A stretch of DNA of 64,000 nucleotides, taken from NCBI RefSeq assembly GCF_038443385.1, contig NZ_CP151726.1:4030001-4094000 (forward strand). The letters run 5' to 3'. Source of the stretch: Stieleria varia. GTDB taxonomy: Bacteria > Planctomycetota > Planctomycetia > Pirellulales > Pirellulaceae. Both the position numbers and the translations under genes were made by a program. How positions within the stretch are numbered: the first letter of the stretch is position 1; each line of letters opens with the position of its first letter. The notes below the pieces were generated by a model, which saw only the letters and a list, made by a program, of their open reading frames with translations, did not search any database and had not been told where the DNA came from. Below are positions 39,372 through 47,058 of the stretch, in pieces.

Positions 39372-39620
39372 AGTCGGTCTGCCGAGAAGTCTATTGCGCT
39401 CGCGTCAATCGCTCCAGCCGTCAAAAAGTAGATCGAATCAGTAAGGTTGTGTTTGTCACGTCACTTCCGAGCAAGCGCGTTGCCAATCCTGGAAAACGCC
39501 GGAATACAAGCGACTTTCCCATAAACGAGGGTTGCAGCCGTCAATGGCGGCATGGGCGTTGCTAGCCGTGTGCCTACAGTAGGACAGTCGAAAAAGTTCA
39601 ACACGATGGAGTTGGGACGG

Positions 39621-40292
39621 ATGAAACGTACAGAAATCTATCGAACGGGGATCTATATCACGGGATTTCTCGGAGTCGCTTTGGTTGGCACAGTCGCCCT
39701 GGCGATGGCCACTCGAGCGGGCTACGAGTCGGCCGAATACAAAGTGATCGAGTCCGACGGCAGTTTCGAAGTTCGCGAATACCCGGACCTGATGCTGGTC
39801 GCGACCGATTCCAAGATGGACTCACAAGGCCGCGACGGCAGCTTCATGCGACTGTTCCAGTACATCAGCGGCGCGAACGAGGCTGATCAGAAGATTGCGA
39901 TGACGACGCCGGTTTTCATGGAAGGCGAAATCGGCAAGTCGGATGTCTCGATGGGGTTTGTGATGCCCAAGGACGTCGCGGCAAAGGGCGCACCTGATCC
40001 GAAGGGTGAGGGCGTGAAGCTGCGTGAGCGAAAGGGCGGTCGGTTCGCCGTGGTTCGGTTTCCAGGCAAGCTCGATTCTAAGCTGGCCAAGGAGAAGGAA
40101 ACCGAACTGCGAGAATGGATGAAGAACCAAGGCCTGAAAGGTGAGGAGTCGGCTGAGGCAGCTGGCTACGATCCGCCGTTCACGCCAGCAGCACTTCGCC
40201 GCAACGAAATCTTGATCCGATTGAAATCGCCGGCTGCGGAAACAGAGACCGGCGAGTCGGAAACTGACAGCGAAACGGCGAAGGACTCATGA
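39621..40292 (+). CDS. SOUL-family heme-binding protein
   Basis: 223 residues from ATG 39621 (39606 also possible). A signal-anchor helix (residues ~7-28) is followed by the SOUL core: [32 protein letters not shown], and the C-terminal [13 protein letters not shown] proteins bind heme or related tetrapyrroles; the anchor suggests an envelope location. It overlaps the following DCC-family gene (ATGA), so they form an operon. Confidence 0.9.
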   Translation: MKRTEIYRTGIYITGFLGVALVGTVALAMATRAGYESAEYKVIESDGSFEVREYPDLMLVATDSKMDSQGRDGSFMRLFQYISGANEADQKIAMTTPVFMEGEIGKSDVSMGFVMPKDVAAKGAPDPKGEGVKLRERKGGRFAVVRFPGKLDSKLAKEKETELREWMKNQGLKGEESAEAAGYDPPFTPAALRRNEILIRLKSPAAETETGESETDSETAKDS

Positions 40293-40684
40293 ACGGCGAG
40301 GTGAGCAACGACTGGCAGGTGGAAGTTTTCTACGACGGCAAGTGCCCGCTTTGCCTGCGCGAGATCAAATTGCTCCGTCGATTTGATCGGAAGGAGCGAA
40401 TTCGTTTCACGGACATCGCCGATCCTTTGTTTAGCCCCGCAAACTACGCGATGACCATGAAGGACTTTATGGACGAGATCCAAGGTCGGTTGCCCGGTGG
40501 TGAGTGGATCACAGGCGTCGAGGTCTTTCGTCGACTTTATGCCGCCATCGGTCTAAAGCCGATTGTCTCGCTCACTCGCTTGCCCGGCATCTCTCACGGA
40601 CTTGAGTTCGGCTATCGCGTCTTCGCCAAGAACCGTTTGCGATTGACGGGACGTTGCGACGATGGAACTTGCAAGGTCGACTAG
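40289..40684 (+). CDS. DUF393/DCC-family thiol-disulfide oxidoreductase
   Basis: 131 residues. The beginning [15 protein letters not shown] has the D-x-x-C-x-x-C motif that names the family, followed by [14 protein letters not shown]. Such proteins have a thioredoxin-like fold and are predicted redox enzymes. Coupled to the SOUL gene by stop-start overlap. Confidence 0.9.
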   Translation: MNGEVSNDWQVEVFYDGKCPLCLREIKLLRRFDRKERIRFTDIADPLFSPANYAMTMKDFMDEIQGRLPGGEWITGVEVFRRLYAAIGLKPIVSLTRLPGISHGLEFGYRVFAKNRLRLTGRCDDGTCKVD

Positions 40685-40709
40685 CTTTGGCCTGTGTTCC
40701 TTGACGCAT

Positions 40710-41690
40710 TCATTCAACCGGTTCCCATTCTGCGTGGACGTCAAATCGGTTTCCGTGCAGCTTTTCTAGCCGAACCGGTTTCGGCCAATCAATTTCGACA
40801 ATCCACGGCCGAAGTTTTTCGATCAGAACTTCGACATCGGGACAAGTAACATAGAGTAGCAGTTCGCTCTTACGCTCGCTCGTCTCATCAACCGATCCAA
40901 TAAATCCGTGATCCATGCTTTTTATGTGGTCAGCCAAGACGCTTTCAAGCGAGTGGAGAACTCGTCTTGCAGCGACCTTCTCAGCCTCTGTCGCTTTGCG
41001 TTTAGCGGTTGGCAACACAATCGTCAGGCATTGGCCTCTCAGTGGTTCGACCGACTTCCTTCTCGCTCGCCATCGAGCCGTTTCCCTGTCCTCCCAATTC
41101 TGCCCTGCAGGTATCGGGGACACCAGAACGAAGTTCAATCCGTTTAATTGCGCTTGGTCCGCCTTGCGTTTGAATTCTTCAGTGACCAATACGACCTGGG
41201 GATACTCGCGAATTCGAAAGATTGCATGTTCCGCTAGTCTGGTCTCGTCAAACTCAAAGCGATCAACCATAAAGGCGGTTTCTTTGCTGCTGTTCGGAGG
41301 CCCGAAGGTGATCTCCGACTTGTCTACATCCAACGCCAACGATTTCGTTAGAACGTTATAGACGAAGTACTCACCCACCTTCGATTGAATCGGCAAGATC
41401 TCGCCGTTCGCCTCAAGCTCGACTCGCAACGCTTCGACTGCGCGACGACTGAATGCAGGTAACATGCCAACGCGCGGGTAGTCGTTGTACGGCTGAACTC
41501 CACCAACCACTGGCTGCGGAACCCAAACCTTCGCTAGCGAAACGGGCTTCCAATCGAGTTTGCCATGGAGTTCAGGATCGAAGTCGCGCGTAATCGATTC
41601 GCGACTGATCAATGACGGAGCGTCCTCGGGGAATTCAAAGCCACTGAATCGCGGATCGTCCGCAAAATAAGACAATTCGTATACGTTCAT
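40710..41690 (-). CDS. Imm11/DUF1629-like protein
   Basis: 326 residues. The middle and end (HAIFRIREYPQVVLVTEEFK, AQLNGLNFVLVSP) follow the Imm11/DUF1629 pattern of immunity-like proteins in bacterial conflict loci, and the C-terminal third is a separate helix-strand unit. No toxin gene is adjacent, so if the name is right it is an orphan immunity protein. Confidence 0.5.
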   Translation of the reverse strand: MNVYELSYFADDPRFSGFEFPEDAPSLISRESITRDFDPELHGKLDWKPVSLAKVWVPQPVVGGVQPYNDYPRVGMLPAFSRRAVEALRVELEANGEILPIQSKVGEYFVYNVLTKSLALDVDKSEITFGPPNSSKETAFMVDRFEFDETRLAEHAIFRIREYPQVVLVTEEFKRKADQAQLNGLNFVLVSPIPAGQNWEDRETARWRARRKSVEPLRGQCLTIVLPTAKRKATEAEKVAARRVLHSLESVLADHIKSMDHGFIGSVDETSERKSELLLYVTCPDVEVLIEKLRPWIVEIDWPKPVRLEKLHGNRFDVHAEWEPVE

Positions 41691-41739
41691 AGTAAACCCG
41701 TGGCGAAATAGTCTCGCTTTAGTGATGCAGTACCGCCCA

Positions 41740-42309
41740 TCACTCGACCCAGTATTTCTGATGGTCCAATGATTGGCAGCACCTTATTGTGCCTTCGACA
41801 GACTTGACCGCTTCAGCTTCCAGTTCAAGAACCATCCAAGCATCGGCGTTCTTCTCGGGAATGGGATAGGGAGCCTGGAACCCGCGCACACCGGCGGGTA
41901 CAAAACCAAAGCGGGAATAGTACTTCGGATAACCAAGCACGAAGACGAGTTGAACGCCGGATGCGGCAAGTTGTTTCAGCGTCTCTTTGACGAGATGGGT
42001 GCCGATACCTTGGCCATGCAGCTTGCTGGGCACAGCCAAGGGCGCCAGGAGTTGGGCAGTCGGCCCCTCATTTGATTCGCTGGCCGACTCGATCGTGACA
42101 GACGAGAAAAGCACGTGACCGACAATCTCGTCATTTGACTCGGCAACGAATGAATGGATCGGCTCTGCCGACGGATCGTCGAGCATCTCTTCTAGCAAGC
42201 TCACAATCACAGGACCTTCGTCGTCGCCAAATGCATCGAGGTGCACTGCGAGGATGCGGTCACGATCATCGCTGTGAGCCGGTCGGACTTGAATCGCGTT
42301 GGTATTCAT
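41740..42309 (-). CDS. GNAT-family N-acetyltransferase
   Basis: 189 residues from ATG 42309 (MNTNAIQVRPA). The acetyl-CoA loop is LHGQGIGTHLVKETLK with its Q/R-x-x-G-x-G, and the YPKYYSRFGFVPAG ending is typical of the YhbS-like subgroup. Substrate unknown. Stand-alone gene. Confidence 0.88.
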   Translation of the reverse strand: MNTNAIQVRPAHSDDRDRILAVHLDAFGDDEGPVIVSLLEEMLDDPSAEPIHSFVAESNDEIVGHVLFSSVTIESASESNEGPTAQLLAPLAVPSKLHGQGIGTHLVKETLKQLAASGVQLVFVLGYPKYYSRFGFVPAGVRGFQAPYPIPEKNADAWMVLELEAEAVKSVEGTIRCCQSLDHQKYWVE

Positions 42310-42386
42310 CGCTGGTGTCAATCTTCGGGCGAGTTGCCCATACTGTGCTTCGAAAGATTCAAATTCTACCGAGTTGCCGAAGACAT

Positions 42387-42854
42387 ATGAGTGACCTCCG
42401 TCAATTGCAGTTCAACAATCTCGAAGCGGCCGTTGATGACGCTCGGCAATTGCTGGCCAGCGGCTATGTCCGGCACGGAAATTGGTCGCTTGGGCAGATC
42501 TGTCGGCACCTGGTTTTGGTTCAAGACCCCAGTGTCGATGGCTATCCCGTTTGGATGTCGCTATTTGCGCCAATGCGGCCTCTGGTGCGACGACTATTGT
42601 TGCCCAAGGTGCTCAGCGGAGATTCGCCTCGTGGGATAAGAACGGCTCCGATGTTCGTTCCGCCGGGTAACTTGGAAGATGCAACCGAAGTGAAAGCATT
42701 CGCGGCAAGTGTTGGACGACTGCTGAATCACTCCGGCAGCTTCGCTCCCCATCCGGGATTCGGCCGATTGCCACGCGAGAAGATTCTGGAAATCCACACA
42801 GCGCATGCTGCTCACCATCTCCGACATCTTCGAGCCCAAGATGTGTCTGTTTGA
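42387..42854 (+). CDS. DUF1569 (DinB-like) protein
   Basis: 155 residues from ATG 42387. A four-helix DinB-like pattern with histidines at W-S-L-G-Q-I-C-R-H-L (residue ~40) and H-T-A-H-A-A-H-H-L (near residue 140), which would bind metal. This is the DUF1569 layout. Function is not known for the family. Confidence 0.75.
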   Translation: MSDLRQLQFNNLEAAVDDARQLLASGYVRHGNWSLGQICRHLVLVQDPSVDGYPVWMSLFAPMRPLVRRLLLPKVLSGDSPRGIRTAPMFVPPGNLEDATEVKAFAASVGRLLNHSGSFAPHPGFGRLPREKILEIHTAHAAHHLRHLRAQDVSV

Positions 42855-43337
42855 TTGGCGACAGATAAAATCTCGCAAACTGCGAGTACAAAAGCATGGG
42901 CGAATCGTTTGACTTTCGTGCGAGAGATGGCAAAGTTTTTCTTGCGAGCAGGAAATAACTTCGCCGCGCAGCGCATCTAGTTTTGTGAAAGCGAGTTTTT
43001 TCGCGAACCATTCAGATCCGATAGCGTCTATTACCCCAGACCCGGCCAAGCCGGAACACAAAAGTCACCCCCAGAGAAGCGAGTAGAGCTTTCTGATGTT
43101 TACCAAACAGCAATCAAATCAACTCGAACGGATATATGAAGGGAATGCCTTCGGCGGTAGCGATTTGGCCAGTGTGAATGAACAGAGTGCCAATACGTTC
43201 CAGCCCGGCAATTCCCCGTATCGATTGCTCACGTGACACTCGCTTCAAGCGAACTGCTTTCTCCATGAAGGCTCGGTGTCACACAGGCATCGAGCCTTTT
43301 TTCGTGTCCATACCGGACGAACCCAACAAGCCAATAT
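42855..43337. other. Spacer ahead of the tRNA array
   Basis: No supported gene. Contains a good intrinsic terminator at 43270-43300 and presumably the array promoter between it and tRNA-Phe at 43338. The stretch 43140-43240 is GC-rich and could fold, but I see no known RNA family. Confidence 0.5.
43270..43300 (+). terminator. Intrinsic terminator upstream of the tRNA array
   Basis: GGCTCG and CGAGCC pair around a 15-base loop, followed by TTTTTT. It would stop plus-strand transcription just before the tRNA array and implies an unannotated transcript upstream (43.0-43.27 kb). Confidence 0.7.
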
Positions 43338-43409
43338 GGGCTGGTAGCTGAGACGGTCTAGCGGCGGTCTGAAGAACCGCAGACGAGGATTCGAGCGCCT
43401 CCCAGCCCA
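43338..43409 (+). tRNA. tRNA-Phe(GAA)
   Basis: Acceptor GGGCTGG/CCAGCCC, anticodon arm GCGGT-CTGAAGA-ACCGC. First tRNA of the array. The T loop is preceded by A rather than G (GGATTCGAG), weakening the T stem by one pair. No CCA encoded; A73 is followed by CT. Confidence 0.9.
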
Positions 43410-43451
43410 CTGACAAGGAAGATATGCGCCGACGGAATCGGCAACACACAT

Positions 43452-43551
43452 CGGATACAGGTGCAGATGGAAGCACGCCTGCTTTGGGAGCAGGAGACGG
43501 CGTTCATCGGTGGGTCGCTCCACGACGGCGGTTCGACTCCGAGGTGTCCGA
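43452..43551 (+). tRNA. tRNA-Pro(TGG) with long variable region
   Basis: Seven perfect or wobble pairs in the acceptor (CGGATAC/GTGTCCG) and anticodon arm CCTGC-TTTGGGA-GCAGG fix the identity. Total length is 100 bases because about 30 extra bases lie between the anticodon stem and the T arm, where normal tRNA-Pro has five. The T stem is only three strong pairs. Confidence 0.8.
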
Positions 43552-43569
43552 CTTGAATGGGAACAAAAC

Positions 43570-43641
43570 GGTAGTCGAGGGCTGGTTGCCCAGACACGGC
43601 TGATAACCGAGTTGCGCTGAGTTCAATTCCCAGGGCTACCA
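43570..43641 (+). tRNA. tRNA-Ile(GAT)
   Basis: Acceptor GGTAGTC/GGCTACC; anticodon loop CTGATAA on a short GC stem; T loop TTCAATT. A73 then CT. Confidence 0.88.
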
Positions 43642-43711
43642 CTTACGTCAACAACACGAAGGAGAACCAAACATGCTTCAGCGATTGAAACGCATACCCC
43701 AGATCATTCTT

Positions 43712-43784
43712 GGGGTTGTGGTGTAACTGGCAGCATGACGGACTTTTAATCCTTTCGGTGAGAGTTCGATCCTCTCCGGCCCCA
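43712..43784 (+). tRNA. tRNA-Lys(TTT)
   Basis: Acceptor GGGGTTG/CGGCCCC, anticodon loop CTTTTAA on GGA/TCC, T arm GAGAG-TTCGATC-CTCTC. A73 then CT. Confidence 0.93.
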
Positions 43785-43789
43785 CTTAC

Positions 43790-43861
43790 GGCGCGTGGCT
43801 CAGTGGTAAGAGCGGCGTCCTTATAAGACGAGGGTTGAAGGTTCGATTCCTTCCGCGCCGA
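43790..43861 (+). tRNA. tRNA-Ile(TAT)
   Basis: Acceptor CGGCGCG/CGCGCCG, anticodon arm CGTC-CTTATAA-GACG. The anticodon TAT reads AUA directly; most bacteria instead use a CAT anticodon modified to lysidine, so this isoacceptor is unusual. Confidence 0.9.
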
Positions 43862-43887
43862 CTGGCAACAATACAACAAAACCATTT

Positions 43888-43960
43888 GGGATTGTGGCAG
43901 ACAAGGTAATGCATCGGTCTCTTAAACCGAACGATGTGAGTTCGATTCTCACCGGTCCCA
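43888..43960 (+). tRNA. tRNA-Lys(CTT)
   Basis: Acceptor GGGATTG/CGGTCCC; anticodon arm TCGGT-CTCTTAA-ACCGA; T arm GTGAG-TTCGATT-CTCAC. Followed by TT, one of few array members without CT after position 73. Confidence 0.93.
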
Positions 43961-43974
43961 TTGAAATACAACAA

Positions 43975-44066
43975 GCACTGATCGTCTAGCGGGAAGCGAC
44001 CACCACTGCGTGGCGGTGCCCGTCCGTCGTAACGAGGAGACGTCGGTTCGATTCCGACTCGGTGCT
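43975..44066 (+). tRNA. tRNA of uncertain isotype, possibly Thr(CGT) or Arg(GCG), with insertion
   Basis: Acceptor GCACTGA/TCGGTGC and T arm GTCGG-TTCGATT-CCGAC are perfect, but the middle is about 20 bases too long and folds two ways. One candidate loop is GTCGTAA (anticodon CGT), another CTGCGTG (GCG). The insertion could be an enlarged D arm, as in the Ala gene at 47688. Confidence 0.5.
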
Positions 44067-44121
44067 CTTTGGATGCCTCGTGCATCCGTGATCTTTGACA
44101 ATTTGGTTGTGATGCAATTTT

Positions 44122-44192
44122 GCGCCCATGATGTAGCGGTAGCCTGCTGCCTTGCCATGGCGGAAGTGTGGGTTCGACTCCCACTGGGCGCT
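44122..44192 (+). tRNA. tRNA-Gly(GCC)
   Basis: Acceptor GCGCCCA/TGGGCGC; anticodon stem CTGCC/GGCGG with loop TTGCCAT; T arm GTGGG-TTCGACT-CCCAC. Confidence 0.92.
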
Positions 44193-44201
44193 TTTTGTTA
44201 T

Positions 44202-44275
44202 CAGGGTGTGGGAAAGTCTGGCAATCCGCGCGCTTCGGGTGCATGAGACCGCTGGTTCAAATCCAGCCATCCTGA
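44202..44275 (+). tRNA. tRNA-Pro(CGG)
   Basis: Acceptor CAGGGTG/CATCCTG; loop TTCGGGT; one mismatch in the anticodon stem. T arm GCTGG-TTCAAAT-CCAGC. A73 then CT. Confidence 0.88.
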
Positions 44276-44290
44276 CTGTTGAGTTAAGAA

Positions 44291-44363
44291 TCCGGTGTGG
44301 CCCAATCGGTAGGGCGGCTCCCTGTTAAGGAGACGATTGATGGTTCGAGCCCATCCACCGGAG
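44291..44363 (+). tRNA. tRNA-Asn(GTT)
   Basis: Acceptor TCCGGTG/CACCGGA with G73; anticodon arm CTCC-CTGTTAA-GGAG. A second Asn anticodon arm occurs inside the tRNA-mimic element at 51868. Confidence 0.93.
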
Positions 44364-44385
44364 CTTGTTCTTTCAATCTTAATTC

Positions 44386-44453
44386 TCTCCGGCGCGTAGA
44401 CGCGACGTGGGCCTTTGAAGCCCGCTGATCGGGTGCAATTCCCGGACGGAGTG
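44386..44453 (+). tRNA. tRNA-Gln(TTG)
   Basis: Anticodon arm GGGC-CTTTGAA-GCCC; weak first acceptor pair and G73 as expected of Gln; T loop TGCAATT is a variant of the usual TTCxAxT. Confidence 0.85.
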
Positions 44454-44469
44454 CTGAAGTTCGTTTTAC

Positions 44470-44544
44470 ACCGAGGCGGCAACTGTTGGTCGTTGCACCT
44501 GGCTCTGAACCAGGCAAACACAGGTTCGATTCCTGTCCTCGGCG
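44470..44544 (+). tRNA. tRNA-Gln(CTG)
   Basis: Anticodon arm CTGG-CTCTGAA-CCAG; acceptor CCGAGG/CCTCGG with an A-C first pair and G73; T arm ACAGG-TTCGATT-CCTGT. Confidence 0.92.
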
Positions 44545-44546
44545 CT

Positions 44547-44622
44547 GTGGCCAGATCTGGTGCCGGTTTCCAGAGACTCACTGTGAATGAGTTTGTCACC
44601 GGTTCAATTCCGGTTGGTCACC
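44547..44622 (+). tRNA. tRNA-His(GTG)
   Basis: Anticodon arm CTCA-CTGTGAA-TGAG, acceptor GTGGCCA/TGGTCAC and C73 as expected for His. The base before position 1 is T, so the extra G-1 required by HisRS is not encoded in the usual place. Confidence 0.9.
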
Positions 44623-44633
44623 CCTTTTTAAAT

Positions 44634-44705
44634 GCCGCATTCGACTACTGGCTAGGTCGGTTGCTTCTCAGGCAACAGGAAGGAGATCGATACTCCTATG
44701 CGGTA
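44634..44705 (+). tRNA. tRNA-Glu(CTC)
   Basis: Acceptor GCCGCAT/ATGCGGT; anticodon arm GTTGC-TTCTCAG-GCAAC; T arm AGGAG-ATCGATA-CTCCT has A in place of the first T of the loop. Confidence 0.88.
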
Positions 44706-44730
44706 CTCGCTTCGAATGAAGCAATTAAAC

Positions 44731-44805
44731 GGCGTGGTAGATTCTGTTGGCAGAATCGTCTGGTTTTCATCCAGGAGTTCGCGGGTTCGATTCCCGCTCA
44801 CGTCG
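44731..44805 (+). tRNA. tRNA-Glu(TTC)
   Basis: Acceptor GGCGTGG/TCACGTC, G73; anticodon arm CTGG-TTTTCAT-CCAG; T arm GCGGG-TTCGATT-CCCGC. Confidence 0.92.
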
Positions 44806-44809
44806 CTTG

Positions 44810-44873
44810 TTGGAGTGTAGCCTTTAGGCGATTCGGTATGGCAACGAAAAGCGGCCGAAGCTTGGACTCCAAC
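44810..44873 (+). tRNA. tRNA-like element, degenerate
   Basis: TTGGAGT and ACTCCAA pair perfectly as an acceptor stem across only 64 bases. Inside are a D-like GCC/GGC stem, a TTCG/CGAA stem with a nine-base loop holding GGC, and an AAGC/GCTT stem with loop GGCCGAA in the T-arm place. It lacks the canonical T loop, so it is either a decayed tRNA (Ala-GGC?) or a structural mimic. Confidence 0.45.
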
Positions 44874-44877
44874 ACTC

Positions 44878-44960
44878 GGAAGTCACCCGGCCGGATGAGG
44901 ACACTGTCTTGAAAACAGCTGCGGGTCAAACCGTTGTGGGTTCGAGTCCCACGGCTTCCG
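44878..44960 (+). tRNA. tRNA-Ser(TGA), class II
   Basis: Acceptor GGAAGTC/GGCTTCC, G73; anticodon arm CTGT-CTTGAAA-ACAG; a long variable arm with GCGGG...CCGTT pairing, as Ser requires. Confidence 0.92.
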
Positions 44961-44969
44961 CTTTCACTT

Positions 44970-45054
44970 GGGAGCGTTTCCACACGGGAGGTTGTAACCC
45001 TTCTGCCTTTAATTGTGTGGTAGTCGGCGAGAGGTGCGATTCCTTGCGTTCCCA
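44970..45054 (+). tRNA. tRNA-Tyr(GTA), class II
   Basis: Acceptor GGGAGCG/CGTTCCC; anticodon stem GGAGG/CCTTC with loop TTGTAAC; long variable arm as expected for bacterial Tyr. T loop TGCGATT. Confidence 0.85.
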
Positions 45055-45062
45055 TTTCATCC

Positions 45063-45133
45063 ACGTCCTTGGTGTAACGGTAGCACTGCTGATTCCAAAC
45101 CAGTAAGTCAGGGTTCAAATCCTTGGGGACGTG
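45063..45133 (+). tRNA. tRNA-Trp(CCA)
   Basis: Acceptor ACGTCCT/GGGACGT with G73; loop TTCCAAA on a stem with an A-C pair at the top; T loop TTCAAAT. Confidence 0.9.
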
Positions 45134-45153
45134 CTCTTTGGATCGACAGACAC

Positions 45154-45225
45154 AGTCATGTGGTCCAACGGCTACGACGCCTGTTTTACATACAGGAAAC
45201 GATGGTTCGATTCCATCCGGGACTA
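45154..45225 (+). tRNA. tRNA-Val(TAC)
   Basis: Anticodon arm CCTGT-TTTACAT-ACAGG; T arm GATGG-TTCGATT-CCATC; acceptor AGTCATG/CGGGACT has one A-G mismatch. Confidence 0.9.
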
Positions 45226-45232
45226 CTTGCAT

Positions 45233-45306
45233 GCCCAGGTACGCCAATCGGCAGAGCGACTCGGCTTAAACCCGAGTGTTTGCAGGTTCGATCCCTGCTC
45301 TGGGTA
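45233..45306 (+). tRNA. tRNA-Leu(TAA) with short variable arm
   Basis: Anticodon arm CTCGG-CTTAAAC-CCGAG, acceptor GCCCAGG/TCTGGGT, T arm GCAGG-TTCGATC-CCTGC. The variable region is only about five bases, whereas bacterial Leu tRNAs are class II with a long arm. Confidence 0.88.
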
Positions 45307-45332
45307 CTCGAACCCGACAACCGTTACTTCCG

Positions 45333-46157
45333 CTATTCGTAAGGATGTGGATAGCCGAGGCAAATGTTGCCGCCCACCCAAGCGTGGCCATCGGACCAGA
45401 CCGAGATTTGAGAGGACTTAAGTGGATGACCCAGCCAGGCTACGAGCCGGTCAAGCACCGCTCGTAGCCGTTGTGGACGCGGGAAAGGGAGTCCGCCAAT
45501 CGTGGTGATCTTGTAGGATCTCGATGTCAAATGCACGATCATATCAACGCTTGAATGAAATTCATCATCTGCGGCCAGCTTGCGACCTAAAAGCTTTTCG
45601 GATCTGCGAATCGATTCCTTCATGTCTTCGGCAAGCACCTTGTGCAACTCTTGGCGAATCGCTTCCGATTCGTCGTCGGCGGGCAACTCTTCCGACTGAT
45701 TGGAGTCGAGCCACGCGTTCAACTCTTTCCGTTTTTGCGCCAGTGGTGCGACACGTTTGGGAAGACGCTTGAACCCAGACGATTCATCCACTTCGCGTTC
45801 ATCGAGATCTGGAATGGACGATTTTCGGCGCGTCCACCTTAGTAGGAAATCAGCAAAGTTAACCCCAGCGATGGAGGTTCCTCCTTCGCTTTCGCAGTGA
45901 ATGATGGCAGGCGAATTGCGAGTTTGAAACCAGAAGGCGACAAAGCCCCCGTCACCCAGTCTCAAAAAAGGGACGACGCGGTCCGCTGGGTCAAATCCCA
46001 GCAAGTCCTTCGGGGCAGTGTACTTCACTGCGAACCAACCTAGCTCTCCCAGCTGTGATTGGCGACAAACGTCAACAAACACCTTGAATGAGGATGGAAG
46101 GCGATACTTTGCGGCAACTTTCAGCTCGATTCCCCGAACGTTGATTTCATATTTCAT
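45333..46157 (-). CDS. Hypothetical protein inside the tRNA array (SUKH-like)
   Basis: 274 residues from ATG 46157 (MKYEINVRGIEL). A strand-rich N-terminal half with KDLLGFDPADRVVPFLRLGDGGFVAFW and IAGVNFADFLLRW recalls SUKH/SMI1-KNR4 immunity-type domains; the C-terminal half is helical and charged. It is antisense to the array and splits it into two blocks. The resemblance is by pattern only. Confidence 0.55.
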   Translation of the reverse strand: MKYEINVRGIELKVAAKYRLPSSFKVFVDVCRQSQLGELGWFAVKYTAPKDLLGFDPADRVVPFLRLGDGGFVAFWFQTRNSPAIIHCESEGGTSIAGVNFADFLLRWTRRKSSIPDLDEREVDESSGFKRLPKRVAPLAQKRKELNAWLDSNQSEELPADDESEAIRQELHKVLAEDMKESIRRSEKLLGRKLAADDEFHSSVDMIVHLTSRSYKITTIGGLPFPRPQRLRAVLDRLVAWLGHPLKSSQISVWSDGHAWVGGNICLGYPHPYE

Positions 46158-46335
46158 GACGTTCCATCGCTTTGTCGATGCTAAGGAGTTTTGACTTGGA
46201 ATTGTCTGTCGAAGAAACCGACAGCGATGAACAATCAGCAGAGTGACTCGTCGCTTCGAGAGTGAAATGTAAGAGTTTGGATCATTCAACGCGAACCAAT
46301 TCTTCGATCATTCATCCTTATTTTACGTCATTCAT

Positions 46336-46406
46336 GGGGCGCTCGTCCAACGGGAAGACGTCTGTTTTGCAAGCAGAAAATCGGGGTTCGATTCCCCGGT
46401 GCTCCA
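46336..46406 (+). tRNA. tRNA-Ala(TGC)
   Basis: Acceptor GGGGCGC/GTGCTCC keeps the G3-U70 wobble that identifies Ala; anticodon arm TCTGT-TTTGCAA-GCAGA; T arm CGGGG-TTCGATT-CCCCG. Confidence 0.93.
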
Positions 46407-46422
46407 CTTGGTTGATTCAAAC

Positions 46423-46496
46423 GGCTCGGTAGGCAACCGGAAGACCACTTTGGCTTAGAACCAGAGATGCTGTGGGTTCGAATCCCACTCGAGCTA
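46423..46496 (+). tRNA. tRNA-Leu(TAG) with short variable arm
   Basis: Anticodon arm TTTGG-CTTAGAA-CCAGA; acceptor GGCTCGG/TCGAGCT; T arm GTGGG-TTCGAAT-CCCAC. Variable region about six bases, unlike class II Leu. Confidence 0.88.
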
Positions 46497-46509
46497 CTGC
46501 AAACATCAT

Positions 46510-46583
46510 ACGGGTGTAGTGTCCAACGGCCAGCACGATTGGTTTCCAACCAATTAGTCTCGGTTCGAATCCGAGTGCCCGTA
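46510..46583 (+). tRNA. tRNA-Gly(TCC)
   Basis: Acceptor ACGGGTG/TGCCCGT; anticodon arm ATTGG-TTTCCAA-CCAAT; T arm CTCGG-TTCGAAT-CCGAG. Confidence 0.93.
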
Positions 46584-46596
46584 CTTTCAATAAATC

Positions 46597-46669
46597 GTCC
46601 TCGTGGAGCAGCGGAGTGCTCGCTTGCCTGTCACGCAAGAGGTCGTCGGTTCAAATCCGATCGGGGACG
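46597..46669 (+). tRNA. tRNA-Asp(GTC)
   Basis: Acceptor GTCCTCG/CGGGGAC with G73; anticodon arm CTTGC-CTGTCAC-GCAAG; T arm GTCGG-TTCAAAT-CCGAT. Confidence 0.93.
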
Positions 46670-46685
46670 CTTTTTCAATCCAAAC

Positions 46686-46764
46686 GGCGCGGTACGCAAA
46701 CCGGTAAAGCGGCGGAGCTCAAACCTCCGTGAAATGTCTGTGGGTTCGATTCCCTCCCGCGCTA
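46686..46764 (+). tRNA. tRNA-Leu(CAA), intermediate variable region
   Basis: Anticodon arm CGGAG-CTCAAAC-CTCCG; acceptor GGCGCGG/CCGCGCT. The variable region is about ten bases and does not form the usual class II stem. Confidence 0.88.
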
Positions 46765-46774
46765 CTTTCAGAAC

Positions 46775-46873
46775 AGCCAAGTGGTGGAACTGGTAAATAC
46801 GCGATTCTCAGACGATCGTGCACCGCATCCCAGAAGACGGTGCGGCGTGCGAGTTCGACTCTCGCCTTGGCTA
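46775..46873 (+). tRNA. tRNA-Leu(CAG), class II
   Basis: Acceptor AGCCAAG/CTTGGCT; anticodon stem CGATT/GATCG with loop CTCAGAC; a long variable hairpin GCACCG...CGGTGC. The only Leu tRNA of the array with normal class II form. Confidence 0.9.
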
Positions 46874-46889
46874 CTTTTCAAAACATCAT

Positions 46890-46959
46890 TGCAGGTGCGA
46901 CAGGTGTCCAACTGACCGTCATAAGGTCGGTGTGCTCGGCTCGATACCGAGACCTGCAA
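46890..46959 (+). tRNA. tRNA with CAT anticodon (Met or Ile2)
   Basis: Acceptor TGCAGGT/ACCTGCA fully paired; anticodon loop GTCATAA on GACC/GGTC; T loop CTCGATA begins with C. Fully paired end indicates elongator Met or lysidine-type Ile. Confidence 0.85.
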
Positions 46960-46977
46960 CTTCAGTGCAAACAACAC

Positions 46978-47046
46978 CGCGGATGGGCCAGTGCTCAGCC
47001 AGGCCTCATAAGCCAGGACCGCCGGGTGCGACCCCCGGATCCGCTA
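46978..47046 (+). tRNA. tRNA-Met(CAT), initiator-like
   Basis: The first acceptor pair is a C-U mismatch over GCGGAT/ATCCGC, and three G-C pairs (GGC/GCC) flank the loop CTCATAA, both hallmarks of initiators. T loop TGCGACC. Confidence 0.8.
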
Positions 47047-47058
47047 CTTAAATAATGG

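Noticed and set aside
43245..45247. Minus-strand ORFs across the tRNA array with Arg/Ser/Pro-rich repeats (e.g. 43786-44244, 44201-44599)
   Set aside because: They are antisense readings of tRNA T-arm sequences (repeated SRNRT/GRNRTFN-like peptides), a known source of spurious proteins.
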